From NCBI GenBank assembly GCA_017644185.1, contig JAEPMA010000002.1, forward strand, positions 248,001 to 312,000: DNA of 64,000 nt, in the 5' to 3' direction. Every line of letters starts with the position of its first letter. Position 1 is the stretch's first letter. The DNA comes from Rhodospirillales bacterium. GTDB lineage: Bacteria; Pseudomonadota; Alphaproteobacteria; Rhodospirillales; Casp-alpha2. Shown one piece after another: positions 1 through 8,185 of the stretch. The translations under genes and the position numbers were made by a program. A model generated the notes under the pieces. That model made no database searches. It had not been told where the DNA came from and worked only from the letters and a program-made list of their open reading frames with translations.

Positions 1-137
1 TTGACGATCTCGACCTCGATCTCGTCGGGGTGAGAGATCATCACCCCCAGACCTTCGAGGTTTTCCGGCGTGGCGCGGACAATCGGGATGTCGATGGCGC
101 CGATGGCGTCGGTTTTTGGGGCGGGTGCATTGGACAT
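1..137 (-). CDS. N-terminal fragment of a ureidoglycolate lyase-like protein (cut by the window edge)
   Basis: Only the first 45 codons are present; the rest lies to the left of the window. The visible N-terminus contains IPIVRATPENLEGLGVMI and then an Asp/Glu-rich stretch. This resembles the start of the AllA/ureidoglycolate lyase cupin family as found in alphaproteobacteria, where a VRATPE segment precedes the first strands. The ATG at 137 has an AAGGAT ribosome binding site a few bases upstream. The gene is divergent from a LysR regulator, the usual layout of a regulator and its target. The family call rests on a short segment and is tentative. Confidence 0.5.
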   Translation of the reverse strand, partial: MSNAPAPKTDAIGAIDIPIVRATPENLEGLGVMISHPDEIEVEIV

Positions 138-285
138 CTGGGCAATCCTTTTTCCACCGGCGTCACGGCCGGTTGCGATTTCAGGCATTGTCGCGCACGC
201 GGTTTTTTCAGTCTAATTAATATTTCTAGAAATTTTTTATAATAAAACTTATAACTTGGGTTGAGCCGTCACCTGGGAGCGCCCT
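138..285. promoter_or_regulatory. Divergent promoter region with a candidate LysR site
   Basis: This 148-bp gap separates two divergent genes and is much more AT-rich than its surroundings. It holds a perfect 12-bp palindrome ATTTCTAGAAAT at 222-233, flanked by A/T runs. LysR regulators typically bind T-N11-A dyads between themselves and the divergent target, so the palindrome is a plausible binding site. No experimental consensus for this regulator is known to me. Confidence 0.4.
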
Positions 286-1182
286 TTGAAATACATCCAG
301 CTCCGTGCGTTTCATGCCGTCGCCCGCGAACTCAGCGTCAGCCGCGCCGCCGATGCCCTCAACGTGACCCAACCGGCGGTGACGCTCCACCTGCAGGCAC
401 TCGAAGAACAGTACGGCCTGACACTGTTCAATCGGGGGAAGAGCGGCGTCACCCTGACTCGCGATGGCGAAGAGCTTTATAAACTGACCCAAAGGATGTT
501 CGCCGACGAGGCCGAGATCGCATCCTATCTGGGTGGCATGGCGGCGCTGGCGCGCGGGCATATCTCGCTCGCCGCCGACGGGCCGCACGTGGCGCTGGAC
601 CTGGTGTCGGAATACCGGGCGCGTTACCCGGGGGTCGAGGTATCGATGACGCTGGGGAACGCGGAAGAAACCCTCGACGACGTCATGAACCAGCGGGTCG
701 ATGCCGGCCTGCTCGCCAACCCGCCCGACAACGACCGGCTGGTGCGCGTGCCCGTGCTGCGCCAGAGCATGGTCGCCGTCGTGCATCGCGATCACCCGTG
801 GACGAAAAAAGACGCGATCCAGCTTGCCGACCTCGCCGATCAACCGGTGATCCTGCGCGAGACGGGCTCGATGACCCGGCACACCCTTCAGGCTGCGTTG
901 GATGATAAAAATATCCGTATCCGACCGGTGATGGAACTCGGCAGCCGCGAGGCCGCCCGCGAGGCGGCGGCGCATGGGCTCGGGATCGCCTTCATGCAGG
1001 AGCGCGAAACCGTCGGCGACGACCGGGTGAGGGGTGTCATGATCCGCGACCTTCGCGAAACCAATCTGGACACCCTGGTCTGCCTGAAGCGCGATACGCG
1101 GCGGCGCACGATTCAGGCGCTGATCGAGGTCGCGCGCGACTTATCCACCGTGAAGAAGGCGTCGTCCCGCGCACGCCCCTAA
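286..1182 (+). CDS. LysR family transcriptional regulator
   Basis: A 298-residue protein of normal LysR length. Residues 1-60 form the winged helix-turn-helix (AARELSVSRAADALNVTQPAVT-like segment, here starting VARELSVS), followed by the linker helix and a periplasmic-binding-like effector domain. The start is TTG at 286, supported by GGGAG about 7 bases upstream and by the homologous MKYIQLRAFHAV N-terminus. It is divergent from the ureidoglycolate-lyase-like gene and probably controls it. It runs into the convergent oxidoreductase gene with a 4-bp overlap of stops. The effector is unknown. Confidence 0.9.
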   Translation: MKYIQLRAFHAVARELSVSRAADALNVTQPAVTLHLQALEEQYGLTLFNRGKSGVTLTRDGEELYKLTQRMFADEAEIASYLGGMAALARGHISLAADGPHVALDLVSEYRARYPGVEVSMTLGNAEETLDDVMNQRVDAGLLANPPDNDRLVRVPVLRQSMVAVVHRDHPWTKKDAIQLADLADQPVILRETGSMTRHTLQAALDDKNIRIRPVMELGSREAAREAAAHGLGIAFMQERETVGDDRVRGVMIRDLRETNLDTLVCLKRDTRRRTIQALIEVARDLSTVKKASSRARP

Positions 1183-2207
1183 ATTTCGTGCGGGGCGACA
1201 CGCCGTCGTTCGGATGCCGAACGATAGACCGCCTCGACGATCCGAAGGTTGGCCAGATAATCCCGGGCCGTGTTGGTTGGGGTTTCGCCGCGCTCGAGGC
1301 ATTCGACAACGTGGCGCGTCAGGCGATAGACGCAATCGCCCGCGTAACCGTTATCGACCCAATCGTAATCGACCGCGATCTCATCGTTCGATCCGAACGG
1401 GCGGCGATAGAGATGCGCGTCCCCGTCCAATCTCAAGACCCCCGCCGCGCCTTCCATCAGCATCTCCCCCATGGTGAGGCGTCTATTTTTGGCCGCGTGA
1501 TCGGACAAGCGATTGCCGTCGATCACCGCCCGCTTGCCATTTTCGAATGTCAGAATGATGATCCCGGCGTCCTCGCCCTTGATCACGGGGTTGAGCTTCC
1601 GCAGATCCGCCGACACGTCCGTCACCTCGCCGAACAGATACCTGAACACGTCGATCAGATGCACAAGTGTTTCGTGCACCAGTAATCTGGGCATCTCCTG
1701 GAAATAGGGCTGACGGTCGAGATACGCGTCCGGCCCCTGCCCGTCGCCCGGCCGCAGTCTGAATGTCCCCTGATAGACATCGCCGATGGCGCCGTCTTCG
1801 ATCATCTCCCGGATCTTTTCGAACCAGGGCTGGAAGCGGAAGTTCTCGTGCACGATGACGGGGACATTCTTTTCCCCGGCCAGTGCGACGGCTTTCCGGG
1901 CGCCCTCGAGCCCCCCACAGAACGGTTTCTGGCAGATCGACGGGATTCGCCGCTCGACACATGCCGAGACGAAATTCAGATGCGTCGGGGGCGGCGTGAC
2001 GATGTCGACGAGATCGGGTTTCTCGACATCCAACATCTGTTCGAAGTCGGCGAACACGTCGGCATGGGTGAAGTCGGCGGCGACTTTTTGCGCCGTCTCG
2101 CGGTCGAGCGAGCAGATGCCGGTGATCTCGACATCGAGACGCGACCACGCTTCGTAATGAAACCGGCTGAAGAACCCCGTCCCGGCGACACAAACCCGCT
2201 TCGTCAT
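1179..2207 (-). CDS. Gfo/Idh/MocA family NAD(P)-dependent oxidoreductase
   Basis: A 342-residue protein with an N-terminal Rossmann fold (VCVAGTGFFSRFHYEAW, glycine-rich loop near residues 8-13). The family EKP-like motif appears as CQKPFCGG near residue 95, the Lys being the usual catalytic residue. A C-terminal alpha/beta substrate domain contains a LVHETLVHLIDVFRYLFG segment, typical of the DxxxH region. It is likely a dehydrogenase acting on a sugar, inositol or related hydroxyl compound; the substrate cannot be read from sequence. Its start overlaps the end of the upstream DUF2238 gene by 4 bp (ATGA), so the two are translationally coupled. Confidence 0.88.
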   Translation of the reverse strand: MTKRVCVAGTGFFSRFHYEAWSRLDVEITGICSLDRETAQKVAADFTHADVFADFEQMLDVEKPDLVDIVTPPPTHLNFVSACVERRIPSICQKPFCGGLEGARKAVALAGEKNVPVIVHENFRFQPWFEKIREMIEDGAIGDVYQGTFRLRPGDGQGPDAYLDRQPYFQEMPRLLVHETLVHLIDVFRYLFGEVTDVSADLRKLNPVIKGEDAGIIILTFENGKRAVIDGNRLSDHAAKNRRLTMGEMLMEGAAGVLRLDGDAHLYRRPFGSNDEIAVDYDWVDNGYAGDCVYRLTRHVVECLERGETPTNTARDYLANLRIVEAVYRSASERRRVAPHEI

Positions 2208-2815
2208 GATTTAAAGCTTCCGATCTGCCGGTCCTGCATGCGGGCCAGCGTGATCTGCGCCACGGCGGCGCCGATCAGCGCCATGAACATGTCGGCCTGG
2301 GTATCCCACGGATCGCCCTGCGTGCCCAGGAACTGCTCCGCGCCCTGATCCATGATCAGCGCCGCCCACCATTCGATCAGTTCGTAAAACGCGCTGAACG
2401 CCAGGGGGACCGCACAAGACAATACGAACATCATTTTACCGGGGTTGAGCGGCGTCTTCCTGATCAGGATTTCACGGGTGAGTAGCGCCGGGATGAAGCC
2501 CTGTGCCAGGTGGCCGATGCGGTCGTAGGGATTGCGCTCGAACCCGAAGATATCCTGCAGCCAAAACCCGAGAGGCACCTCGGCATACGTATAGTGCCCG
2601 CCCAGGATTAAAATCAGCCCGTGCACGAACGCACACCAGAGCAGGATACGGCTGAGCGGGAATTTATCCTTCGAAAACCAGATCAACGGGGCGGCGATGA
2701 CGACGGGGGCGACTTCCATCGCCCATGTCAAAACATCGGCGGGTTGGACCGCCGAGACCGCCAGCGCCACCGCCCACAGAACCATGATGATGCTCTCGTC
2801 CCGTCTCAGGGTCAT
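2204..2815 (-). CDS. DUF2238 (YjdF-like) integral membrane protein
   Basis: A 203-residue polytopic membrane protein with about six hydrophobic segments. The motif region HYTYAEVPLGFW followed by NPYDRIGHLAQGF and a late YELIEWW segment is characteristic of the DUF2238/YjdF family. Function is unknown; members are small inner-membrane proteins in many proteobacteria. The ATG at 2815 is preceded by GGGAG. It is the first gene of a two-gene unit with the Gfo/Idh/MocA oxidoreductase, which overlaps its stop codon. Confidence 0.85.
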   Translation of the reverse strand: MTLRRDESIIMVLWAVALAVSAVQPADVLTWAMEVAPVVIAAPLIWFSKDKFPLSRILLWCAFVHGLILILGGHYTYAEVPLGFWLQDIFGFERNPYDRIGHLAQGFIPALLTREILIRKTPLNPGKMMFVLSCAVPLAFSAFYELIEWWAALIMDQGAEQFLGTQGDPWDTQADMFMALIGAAVAQITLARMQDRQIGSFKS

Positions 2816-2988
2816 TAAAATCTCCCGTTTTCAGTCACCACCATAGCGGCCACAAGGTCGCACTGCACTATTCCAAAGCCGTCCCGCGGGAGGAAACTAC
2901 GTATTCCCGGAAACGCCATTTTTATTGACCCTTGGGCGGTTATTCCCGTATGTGACCCGTCGCCCGTGGAACGGAAAAAGCCAATATT

Positions 2989-3384
2989 GTGAACGACATG
3001 CCGAAAGACCCCGCGCAGAACCCCATCGTCCGCACACTTCGCGACCGGTTCATGGTGTCCGCGCAAGAAAAGCTTAACGAGATCGACGCCGCGCTCGACG
3101 GGCTGAGTGGCGAGTCCGACCATGCTCGGGCGGCGGAACTGAAACAGATCGCGCATTCGCTCAAGGGCATGGCGGGCAGTTTCGGGTTCATGTCGGTGAC
3201 CCGTATATCCGAAGCGTTCGAGGATTATCTCGCCGCCGCCGAGGACGCGGAGAAGCTGCCCCGCGACGAAGCACGCCGCTATAACGACGCCATGCGGGGT
3301 ATTCTCGAAAGCGGTGACGAGCCCAGCGATGCCGAAACCGACGCCATCATCGCCGAGTTGCCCGCCCCGACCGGCACCTATTGA
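2989..3384 (+). CDS. Hpt-domain phosphotransfer protein
   Basis: A 131-residue soluble protein that is essentially one histidine-phosphotransfer domain. The signature AHSLKGMAGSFGF places the phosphorylatable His at residue 56, within a predicted four-helix bundle (about residues 15-110). The acidic C-terminal tail carries no other domain. Such proteins relay phosphoryl groups between response-regulator receiver domains. No cognate kinase or regulator is adjacent; a sensor kinase occurs at 16139 but no link is shown. The start is GTG at 2989, with an ATG at 2998 as an alternative. Confidence 0.85.
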   Translation: MNDMPKDPAQNPIVRTLRDRFMVSAQEKLNEIDAALDGLSGESDHARAAELKQIAHSLKGMAGSFGFMSVTRISEAFEDYLAAAEDAEKLPRDEARRYNDAMRGILESGDEPSDAETDAIIAELPAPTGTY

Positions 3385-3404
3385 GCGCCGCCCCCCGGCG
3401 GTAA

Positions 3405-3446
3405 TTAATCTAAATCAATTACCTGCCATCATTTGGCGGTTATGCT
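3405..3446 (+). promoter_or_regulatory. FNR/FixK-type box with class II promoter geometry
   Basis: TTAATCTAAATCAA at 3405-3418 matches the FNR/FixK/Anr consensus TTGAT-N4-ATCAA at nine of ten defined positions. A TATGCT hexamer at 3441-3446 would give a transcription start near 3453. That places the box centre at -41.5, the classical class II activation position. It precedes the UspA/P-type ATPase operon, so induction by low oxygen is the natural inference. Confidence 0.65.
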
Positions 3447-3478
3447 GCGTTTAACGATAGACGCAGAACGGGACCGCC

Positions 3479-4315
3479 TTGACTGTTTTCCTCGCCCACG
3501 ACGGATCTTTGAACGGCGACTGGATCGCCCGCTACGCCCTGCATTTCGCGGCGGGGTCGACGGCGCGGCGGCTTGTCGTGTTGCATGTCGAGGACGCCAA
3601 CATCTCGGGCGAGCCGCTACACGAACGGTTGGAAGCCCTGACGGCGCTGGGCGAGAGAATGAACGTGCCCGTCGAGATCCGTATCCTGCCGATGCATGCG
3701 GGCGTGTTCGGCGGCCTCGACGACCATCTCATCCAGCAAGAGAACGCGCTCGTCGTCACGGGCGCGCGTGTCGCAGGTGGGCGGCGCGGGCATTTGCGCG
3801 GCACGATCTCCGAGAGATTGCTGGCGCAGAATAATTACGGCGTCGTCGCCATTCATGTGATGCAGCCGGGGCTTTTGGGCGATCCGAAGCGCGTGCTCCT
3901 GGCGCTCACCGATACAGCCCAAGCGCCGACGGCGATCCTGAAACTGTTCGCCCCGGCGGTCACGCGCCTCGACATCGTGCAGCTTGAGACCGTGTCGCGG
4001 CTCCGCTTCACCCGCCTCTCCGAGGCCGAGGCGGCGGCGCTCAAGCGTGATGGCCTGATCAAGACCGCCCGGGCGGAAAAAGGTATCCTGTCATCGACCG
4101 CGTTAACCGCGGACCGCATCGACACGCACGTCCGGGTGACGGACGACTGGGCGAAACAGGTCGCCGTCGAGGCCGGGCGCTACCGGGCGGGCCTGACGAT
4201 GGTCGAAATGCCGAAGGTCATATCCGGTGCGCTTTCGTTCGGCCATCCGATCGAAGAGTTGATGCGCATCGCGCCCTCCGACGTCGCCGTTTACCGGGAG
4301 GCGGCCATATCATGA
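3479..4315 (+). CDS. Universal stress protein (UspA family)
   Basis: A 278-residue soluble protein with an N-terminal UspA fold. VFLAHDGSLNGDWIARYAL opens strand 1 and the nucleotide-contacting Asp. An ALVVTGARVAGGRRGHLRGT segment near residues 90-110 resembles the G-x2-G-x9-G ATP-binding loop. The C-terminal half (about 140-275) looks like a second, degenerate Usp unit without a clear nucleotide loop. The start is TTG at 3479, downstream of an FNR-type box. The stop overlaps the P-type ATPase start by 4 bp (ATGA), implying coupled translation and a shared role in stress or low-oxygen ion homeostasis. Confidence 0.85.
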   Translation: MTVFLAHDGSLNGDWIARYALHFAAGSTARRLVVLHVEDANISGEPLHERLEALTALGERMNVPVEIRILPMHAGVFGGLDDHLIQQENALVVTGARVAGGRRGHLRGTISERLLAQNNYGVVAIHVMQPGLLGDPKRVLLALTDTAQAPTAILKLFAPAVTRLDIVQLETVSRLRFTRLSEAEAAALKRDGLIKTARAEKGILSSTALTADRIDTHVRVTDDWAKQVAVEAGRYRAGLTMVEMPKVISGALSFGHPIEELMRIAPSDVAVYREAAIS

Positions 4316-7038
4316 CGGCGGAGATCACGCCCGAAGGCGGGAACGAAACACCGTTCGGCCAGATCCAGAACCTCACCCCGGACGAAGTATACGGCGCGCT
4401 CGGCAGCGCCCCCGAAGGGCTTTCGGACAACGAAGCGCAAAGCCGGGCCGAGACTTTGGGCCGCAACTCGATCGAGGTCGCGGATAACCTCTGGTGGCTC
4501 AGAAGCCTTGCCCGCCAGTTCACCAACTTCTTCACCATCCTGCTCGATATCTCGGCGGCGATCTGCTTCTTCGCCGAATACATCCAGCCGGGTGAGGGCA
4601 TGGCGCTGCTGGGCTGGGCGCTTTTGGGGGTTTCGATCCTCAACGCACTGTTCAGTTTCTTCCAGGAGTTCCGCGCCGAACGGGCGATGGAGGAATTGAG
4701 AAAATACCTCCCCCACCGGGTCAGCGTAAGGCGCGGTGGGAAAGATATCGAACTCGACGCCGAGGATCTCGTCCCGGGCGATGTCATATCGGTGCGCGAG
4801 GGCGACCGCATTCCGGCCGACGCGCGCGTTGTCGACTGCCACGATCTGAGCGTATCGAACGCCCCTCTGACGGGGGAATCCAACCCGATCAACCTCACGG
4901 CCGAAAAATCCCGGAAAGACCTCACCGACGCGGAGAACCTCCTGTTCGCGGGCTGCACCGTTCTCAGGGGGTCGGGGCGCGCCGTGGTTTTCGCGACCGG
5001 GTTCAGGAGCCAATTCGGCCGCATCGCGATGCTGTCGCAAGGGATTCGCCGCGCCGCCTCGCCGCTCGAGCGCGCGACCGGGCAGATGGTCCGCGTCCTC
5101 ACCGTGATCGCCGTCGCCATGGGGTTGACGTTCTTCGCCTACGGAGTCGTCACCGATAAATCGTTGTGGGTGAACCTTGTCTTCATGATGGGGATCATCG
5201 TCGCCAACGTCCCTGAGGGATTGTTGCCGACCTTCACCCTTTCGCTCGCCATGGGCAGTCTGAGGATGGCCAAGCGGAACGTGCTGGTGAAGAGCCTGAA
5301 CGCGGTCGAGACGCTGGGCTCGGTGCACGTTATCTGTACCGACAAAACCGGGACCCTGACCCTCAACAGATTGGAAGTGGTGCGGGTGACGGCGCCGATG
5401 TCGACGGATCAGACCGACGACAAGATGCAGACGGGCATCCTCGACGCGGCCATCGGGGCCAGCGACCTGGAGATCGGAGATAAAGGATTCAGCGGCGATC
5501 CCCTCGACGTCGCGATCGCGGCGCGCATCAAGACCACGGGCGGCGATCCGTCGGTCGTACTCGGGGCGCAGGTGCGTCACTTCGCCTTCGACGCGGCGGC
5601 GCGCCAGGCCGGGAGTATCCTCGCCAAACAAAGTCAGACGCGCCTCGTCGTCAAGGGCGCTTGGGAAGCGTTAAGACCCCACGTCACCGCAATCGCGACG
5701 GGGAAGCCGGGAGGCGCGCAACTGAGCGATCCGTCCGCGCTCGCCGCATGCGACGACACGGTCAGCGAACTCGCCGAACAGGGTTTCCGGGTGATCGCGG
5801 TCGCGGCGAAGACACTGGACGCGGCTCCAGACGCGAAACTGCCGCTCACCGAGATCGAGGGGGGACTGACGCTTCTTGGCTTTATCTGCCTCGAAGACCC
5901 GTTGAGACCCGAAGTCCCGGACGCCGTCAAAATGTGCCAGAGCGCGGGAATCCGCACCGTGATGATCACCGGCGATCACCCGAAAACCGCCGAAGCCATC
6001 GCAAGAAGGGCGGGCATGATCGCCGCCGACGCTGTATCGGGTAGCACCGTCGTCACGGGTCAGGAACTCGACACCATGCGCGAGGAAGACGTCGCCAAGC
6101 GCTTCGACGAAGGGGCCGCGGTCTTCGCCCGCACCACCCCCGAACAGAAAATGAAGATCGTCAGCTCGCTTCACCGGCGCGATCTGGTGATCGCCATGAC
6201 GGGTGACGGAGTCAACGACGCGCCGGCGCTCAAATCCGCCGACGTCGGCGTCGCCATGGGCAAGGACGGCACCGACGTCGCCCGCGAAGCGGCGCAGGTG
6301 ATCCTGCTCGACGACAACTTCGCGTCCATCGTCGCGGGGATCGAGGAAGGCCGCACGATATTCGCCAACATCCGCAAGTTCACCAACTACGTGCTGGTGT
6401 CGAACGGGCCGGAGATCATGCCTTATCTGCTGTACATGCTGTTCCCCGTCCCCCTCGCCCTGACGGTGATCCAGATCCTGTCGATCGATCTGGGGACCGA
6501 CATCGTCCCCTCGATGGCGCTGGGCCAGGAGAAACCCGACAAACAGGTGATGAAGGAAAAGCCGCGCGCCCGCAGCCAGGGGCTTTTGACGTTCCCGGTG
6601 ATCGCGCACAGCTACATGTTCTTAGGGTTGATCGAGGCGGCGTTCTCGCTCGGTCTGTTCTTCTGGGTGTTGTTCGACGGCGGCTGGACGTGGGGCGCGC
6701 CTCTGGACGCCGGAGACGCGCTCTATCATTCCGCGACGGGCATCGCCTTGTCGTCGATCATTCTGATGCAGATCGGCAATCTTTTCGGGAGACGGTCGCG
6801 CTACGGCTCGGGCCTCGATATGGACGCGTTCAGGAACCGGCTCATCGTTTTCGGGGTCACGTTCGAAATCGTCTTCTCGTGGGCGATCCTGTACGTGCCG
6901 TGGGTGGGAACGATCCTCGGCACCGGCCCGGTCGCGACCGAGGTCTACCTGATCGCCTGGCTGGGCGTCCCTTTAATCTTCGGGCTGGATTACATCAGGA
7001 AGCGGGTGGCGTGGCGGCTTGCGGGCCGCCCGGATTAA
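4312..7038 (+). CDS. P2-type cation-transporting ATPase, Na,K-ATPase (P2C)-like
   Basis: A 908-residue ten-helix P-type ATPase. It has an N-terminal cation-ATPase domain (DEVYGALGSAPEGLSDNEAQ), an actuator TGES loop, the phosphorylated Asp344 in DKTGTLT, and the hinge GDGVND at 631-636. Ion-site residues follow the animal Na,K-ATPase pattern rather than SERCA: VANVPEGLL in M4 (Glu302), SNGPEI in M5 (Ser697, Asn698, Glu701) and IDLGTD in M6 (Asp726, Asp730). This supports Na+ or H+ export, perhaps in exchange for K+, across the inner membrane; direction and ions are inferred. No beta-subunit gene is nearby. It is cotranscribed with the UspA gene, and its stop overlaps the convergent PAS gene. 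Confidence 0.9.
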   Translation: MTAEITPEGGNETPFGQIQNLTPDEVYGALGSAPEGLSDNEAQSRAETLGRNSIEVADNLWWLRSLARQFTNFFTILLDISAAICFFAEYIQPGEGMALLGWALLGVSILNALFSFFQEFRAERAMEELRKYLPHRVSVRRGGKDIELDAEDLVPGDVISVREGDRIPADARVVDCHDLSVSNAPLTGESNPINLTAEKSRKDLTDAENLLFAGCTVLRGSGRAVVFATGFRSQFGRIAMLSQGIRRAASPLERATGQMVRVLTVIAVAMGLTFFAYGVVTDKSLWVNLVFMMGIIVANVPEGLLPTFTLSLAMGSLRMAKRNVLVKSLNAVETLGSVHVICTDKTGTLTLNRLEVVRVTAPMSTDQTDDKMQTGILDAAIGASDLEIGDKGFSGDPLDVAIAARIKTTGGDPSVVLGAQVRHFAFDAAARQAGSILAKQSQTRLVVKGAWEALRPHVTAIATGKPGGAQLSDPSALAACDDTVSELAEQGFRVIAVAAKTLDAAPDAKLPLTEIEGGLTLLGFICLEDPLRPEVPDAVKMCQSAGIRTVMITGDHPKTAEAIARRAGMIAADAVSGSTVVTGQELDTMREEDVAKRFDEGAAVFARTTPEQKMKIVSSLHRRDLVIAMTGDGVNDAPALKSADVGVAMGKDGTDVAREAAQVILLDDNFASIVAGIEEGRTIFANIRKFTNYVLVSNGPEIMPYLLYMLFPVPLALTVIQILSIDLGTDIVPSMALGQEKPDKQVMKEKPRARSQGLLTFPVIAHSYMFLGLIEAAFSLGLFFWVLFDGGWTWGAPLDAGDALYHSATGIALSSIILMQIGNLFGRRSRYGSGLDMDAFRNRLIVFGVTFEIVFSWAILYVPWVGTILGTGPVATEVYLIAWLGVPLIFGLDYIRKRVAWRLAGRPD

Positions 7039-7643
7039 CAGGCCGCCGGGTCGAGTCGCCGGATCAGCGCGCCAAGGTCGACATCGTCGTCGGGCTGGGC
7101 GTTATAAAAGTCGTACGCCCGCTGCATCACCTTCTCGTCATAGAGCCCGACGCCCATAATATGGCTGACCGTCTCGCCGTCCTCGCTGAACGGCAGGCGC
7201 AGGAACTGATAGTCGAACGGTTGAGAGTGGCCGCTTTCGAGGGATTCTGTCATCACACAGATCGCCGCCTGCTGGGTCAGCACCTCGCAACTTTCGCGGA
7301 TCGCTTTTTCGGCAATGGCCTTGGGCCTGAAGTCGCGCATCGACTTGCCGGTATAGTCGCCGCGCTGCATCACCTTGCGGCCGACCCCCCAGTAAACGTA
7401 GACGAAATCCAGCGGATTGCGCCGGACCTCGACGGTGGCGCAATGCGGCACGAGCCTGGGCGGCACACCGTCCCAATCGAAAGCGGACCAGGCCGGTGCG
7501 AAGCGTCGCCCACGCAACTCTGTCCAGTGTTCGAATAGGTCCTTCAGCTCGGCATGCAGGATTTCACGCGCCGCCGGAACGACCAGTGTTTCAAATTTTA
7601 TCTTTTCGACAAAATTCCTGATATCCGCATTGTCATTTGCCAT
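7035..7643 (-). CDS. PAS domain (PAS_5-like) protein
   Basis: About 202 residues. The pattern LRGRRFAPAWSAFDW ... PRLVPHCATVEV ... FVYVYWGVGRKV ... GDYTGKSMRDF matches the PAS_5 family, common single-domain PAS proteins in alphaproteobacteria. Members are soluble, with no output domain, and roles are mostly unknown. I chose ATG at 7643 because it gives the family N-terminus MANDNADIRNF; an in-frame TTG at 7673 would add ten residues. No strong Shine-Dalgarno is visible for either. The gene is convergent with the P-type ATPase. Confidence 0.75.
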   Translation of the reverse strand: MANDNADIRNFVEKIKFETLVVPAAREILHAELKDLFEHWTELRGRRFAPAWSAFDWDGVPPRLVPHCATVEVRRNPLDFVYVYWGVGRKVMQRGDYTGKSMRDFRPKAIAEKAIRESCEVLTQQAAICVMTESLESGHSQPFDYQFLRLPFSEDGETVSHIMGVGLYDEKVMQRAYDFYNAQPDDDVDLGALIRRLDPAAC

Positions 7644-7719
7644 CGCCGAAGTATAGGGCAGAACGGGTTTCAACTCATTGACGAATACGTTCCGTGGTTC
7701 ACCCTATTTTCAGCCCATA

Positions 7720-8097
7720 TCAGTCGCGCGGAAACGTTACCGCTTCGATCTTGTTGCCGTCCGGGTCACGGATGAAGGCGCCGAAGTAGTTCGACATCGA
7801 GGCTTGGCGTTCACCCGGCGCACCGTCACCCCTGCCACCGTTATCGATCGCGCGCTCATAGAACGCCGTCACCGCGTCACGGTCGGGCGCCCTGAGACAG
7901 ACATGATGCCCGGTATCGTCCGAGACCGGCAGCATGTCCGGCCGCCGGTTCAACCAGAACTCCGGATACCGCTTGCCGAAACCGACGGTCGCCTCGCGGT
8001 CGACCATCCGTTTCAGGCCCAAGGGCTCCAGGACTTCCTCGTAAAATTCCGCACTGGCGGCCAAGTCGGCGACCGCGACCGATACGTGATCGATCAT
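7720..8097 (-). CDS. VOC family (glyoxalase/bleomycin-resistance-like) protein
   Basis: A 125-residue protein covering one vicinal-oxygen-chelate domain. It begins MIDHVSVAVADLAASAEFY (metal-ligand His in the first strand), has GHHVCLRAPDRDAVTAFY at the middle, and ends YFGAFIRDPDGNKIEAVTF with the usual terminal Glu ligand. VOC proteins are metal-dependent lyases, dioxygenases or binding proteins; substrate is not predictable. GGGGGA lies just upstream of the ATG at 8097. It appears monocistronic. Confidence 0.88.
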   Translation of the reverse strand: MIDHVSVAVADLAASAEFYEEVLEPLGLKRMVDREATVGFGKRYPEFWLNRRPDMLPVSDDTGHHVCLRAPDRDAVTAFYERAIDNGGRGDGAPGERQASMSNYFGAFIRDPDGNKIEAVTFPRD

Positions 8098-8185
8098 GTT
8101 TCCCCCAATACTGCACAGTTCGTGTTTCGTATGAGATTAGCACGCGTCGATTGAAACGCATTGCGGTCGCCGACCGGTATTGTCC

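Noticed and set aside
4291-5631. A 446-codon minus-strand frame over the P-type ATPase
   Set aside because: The plus strand encodes conserved ATPase motifs throughout; the minus frame is a shadow.
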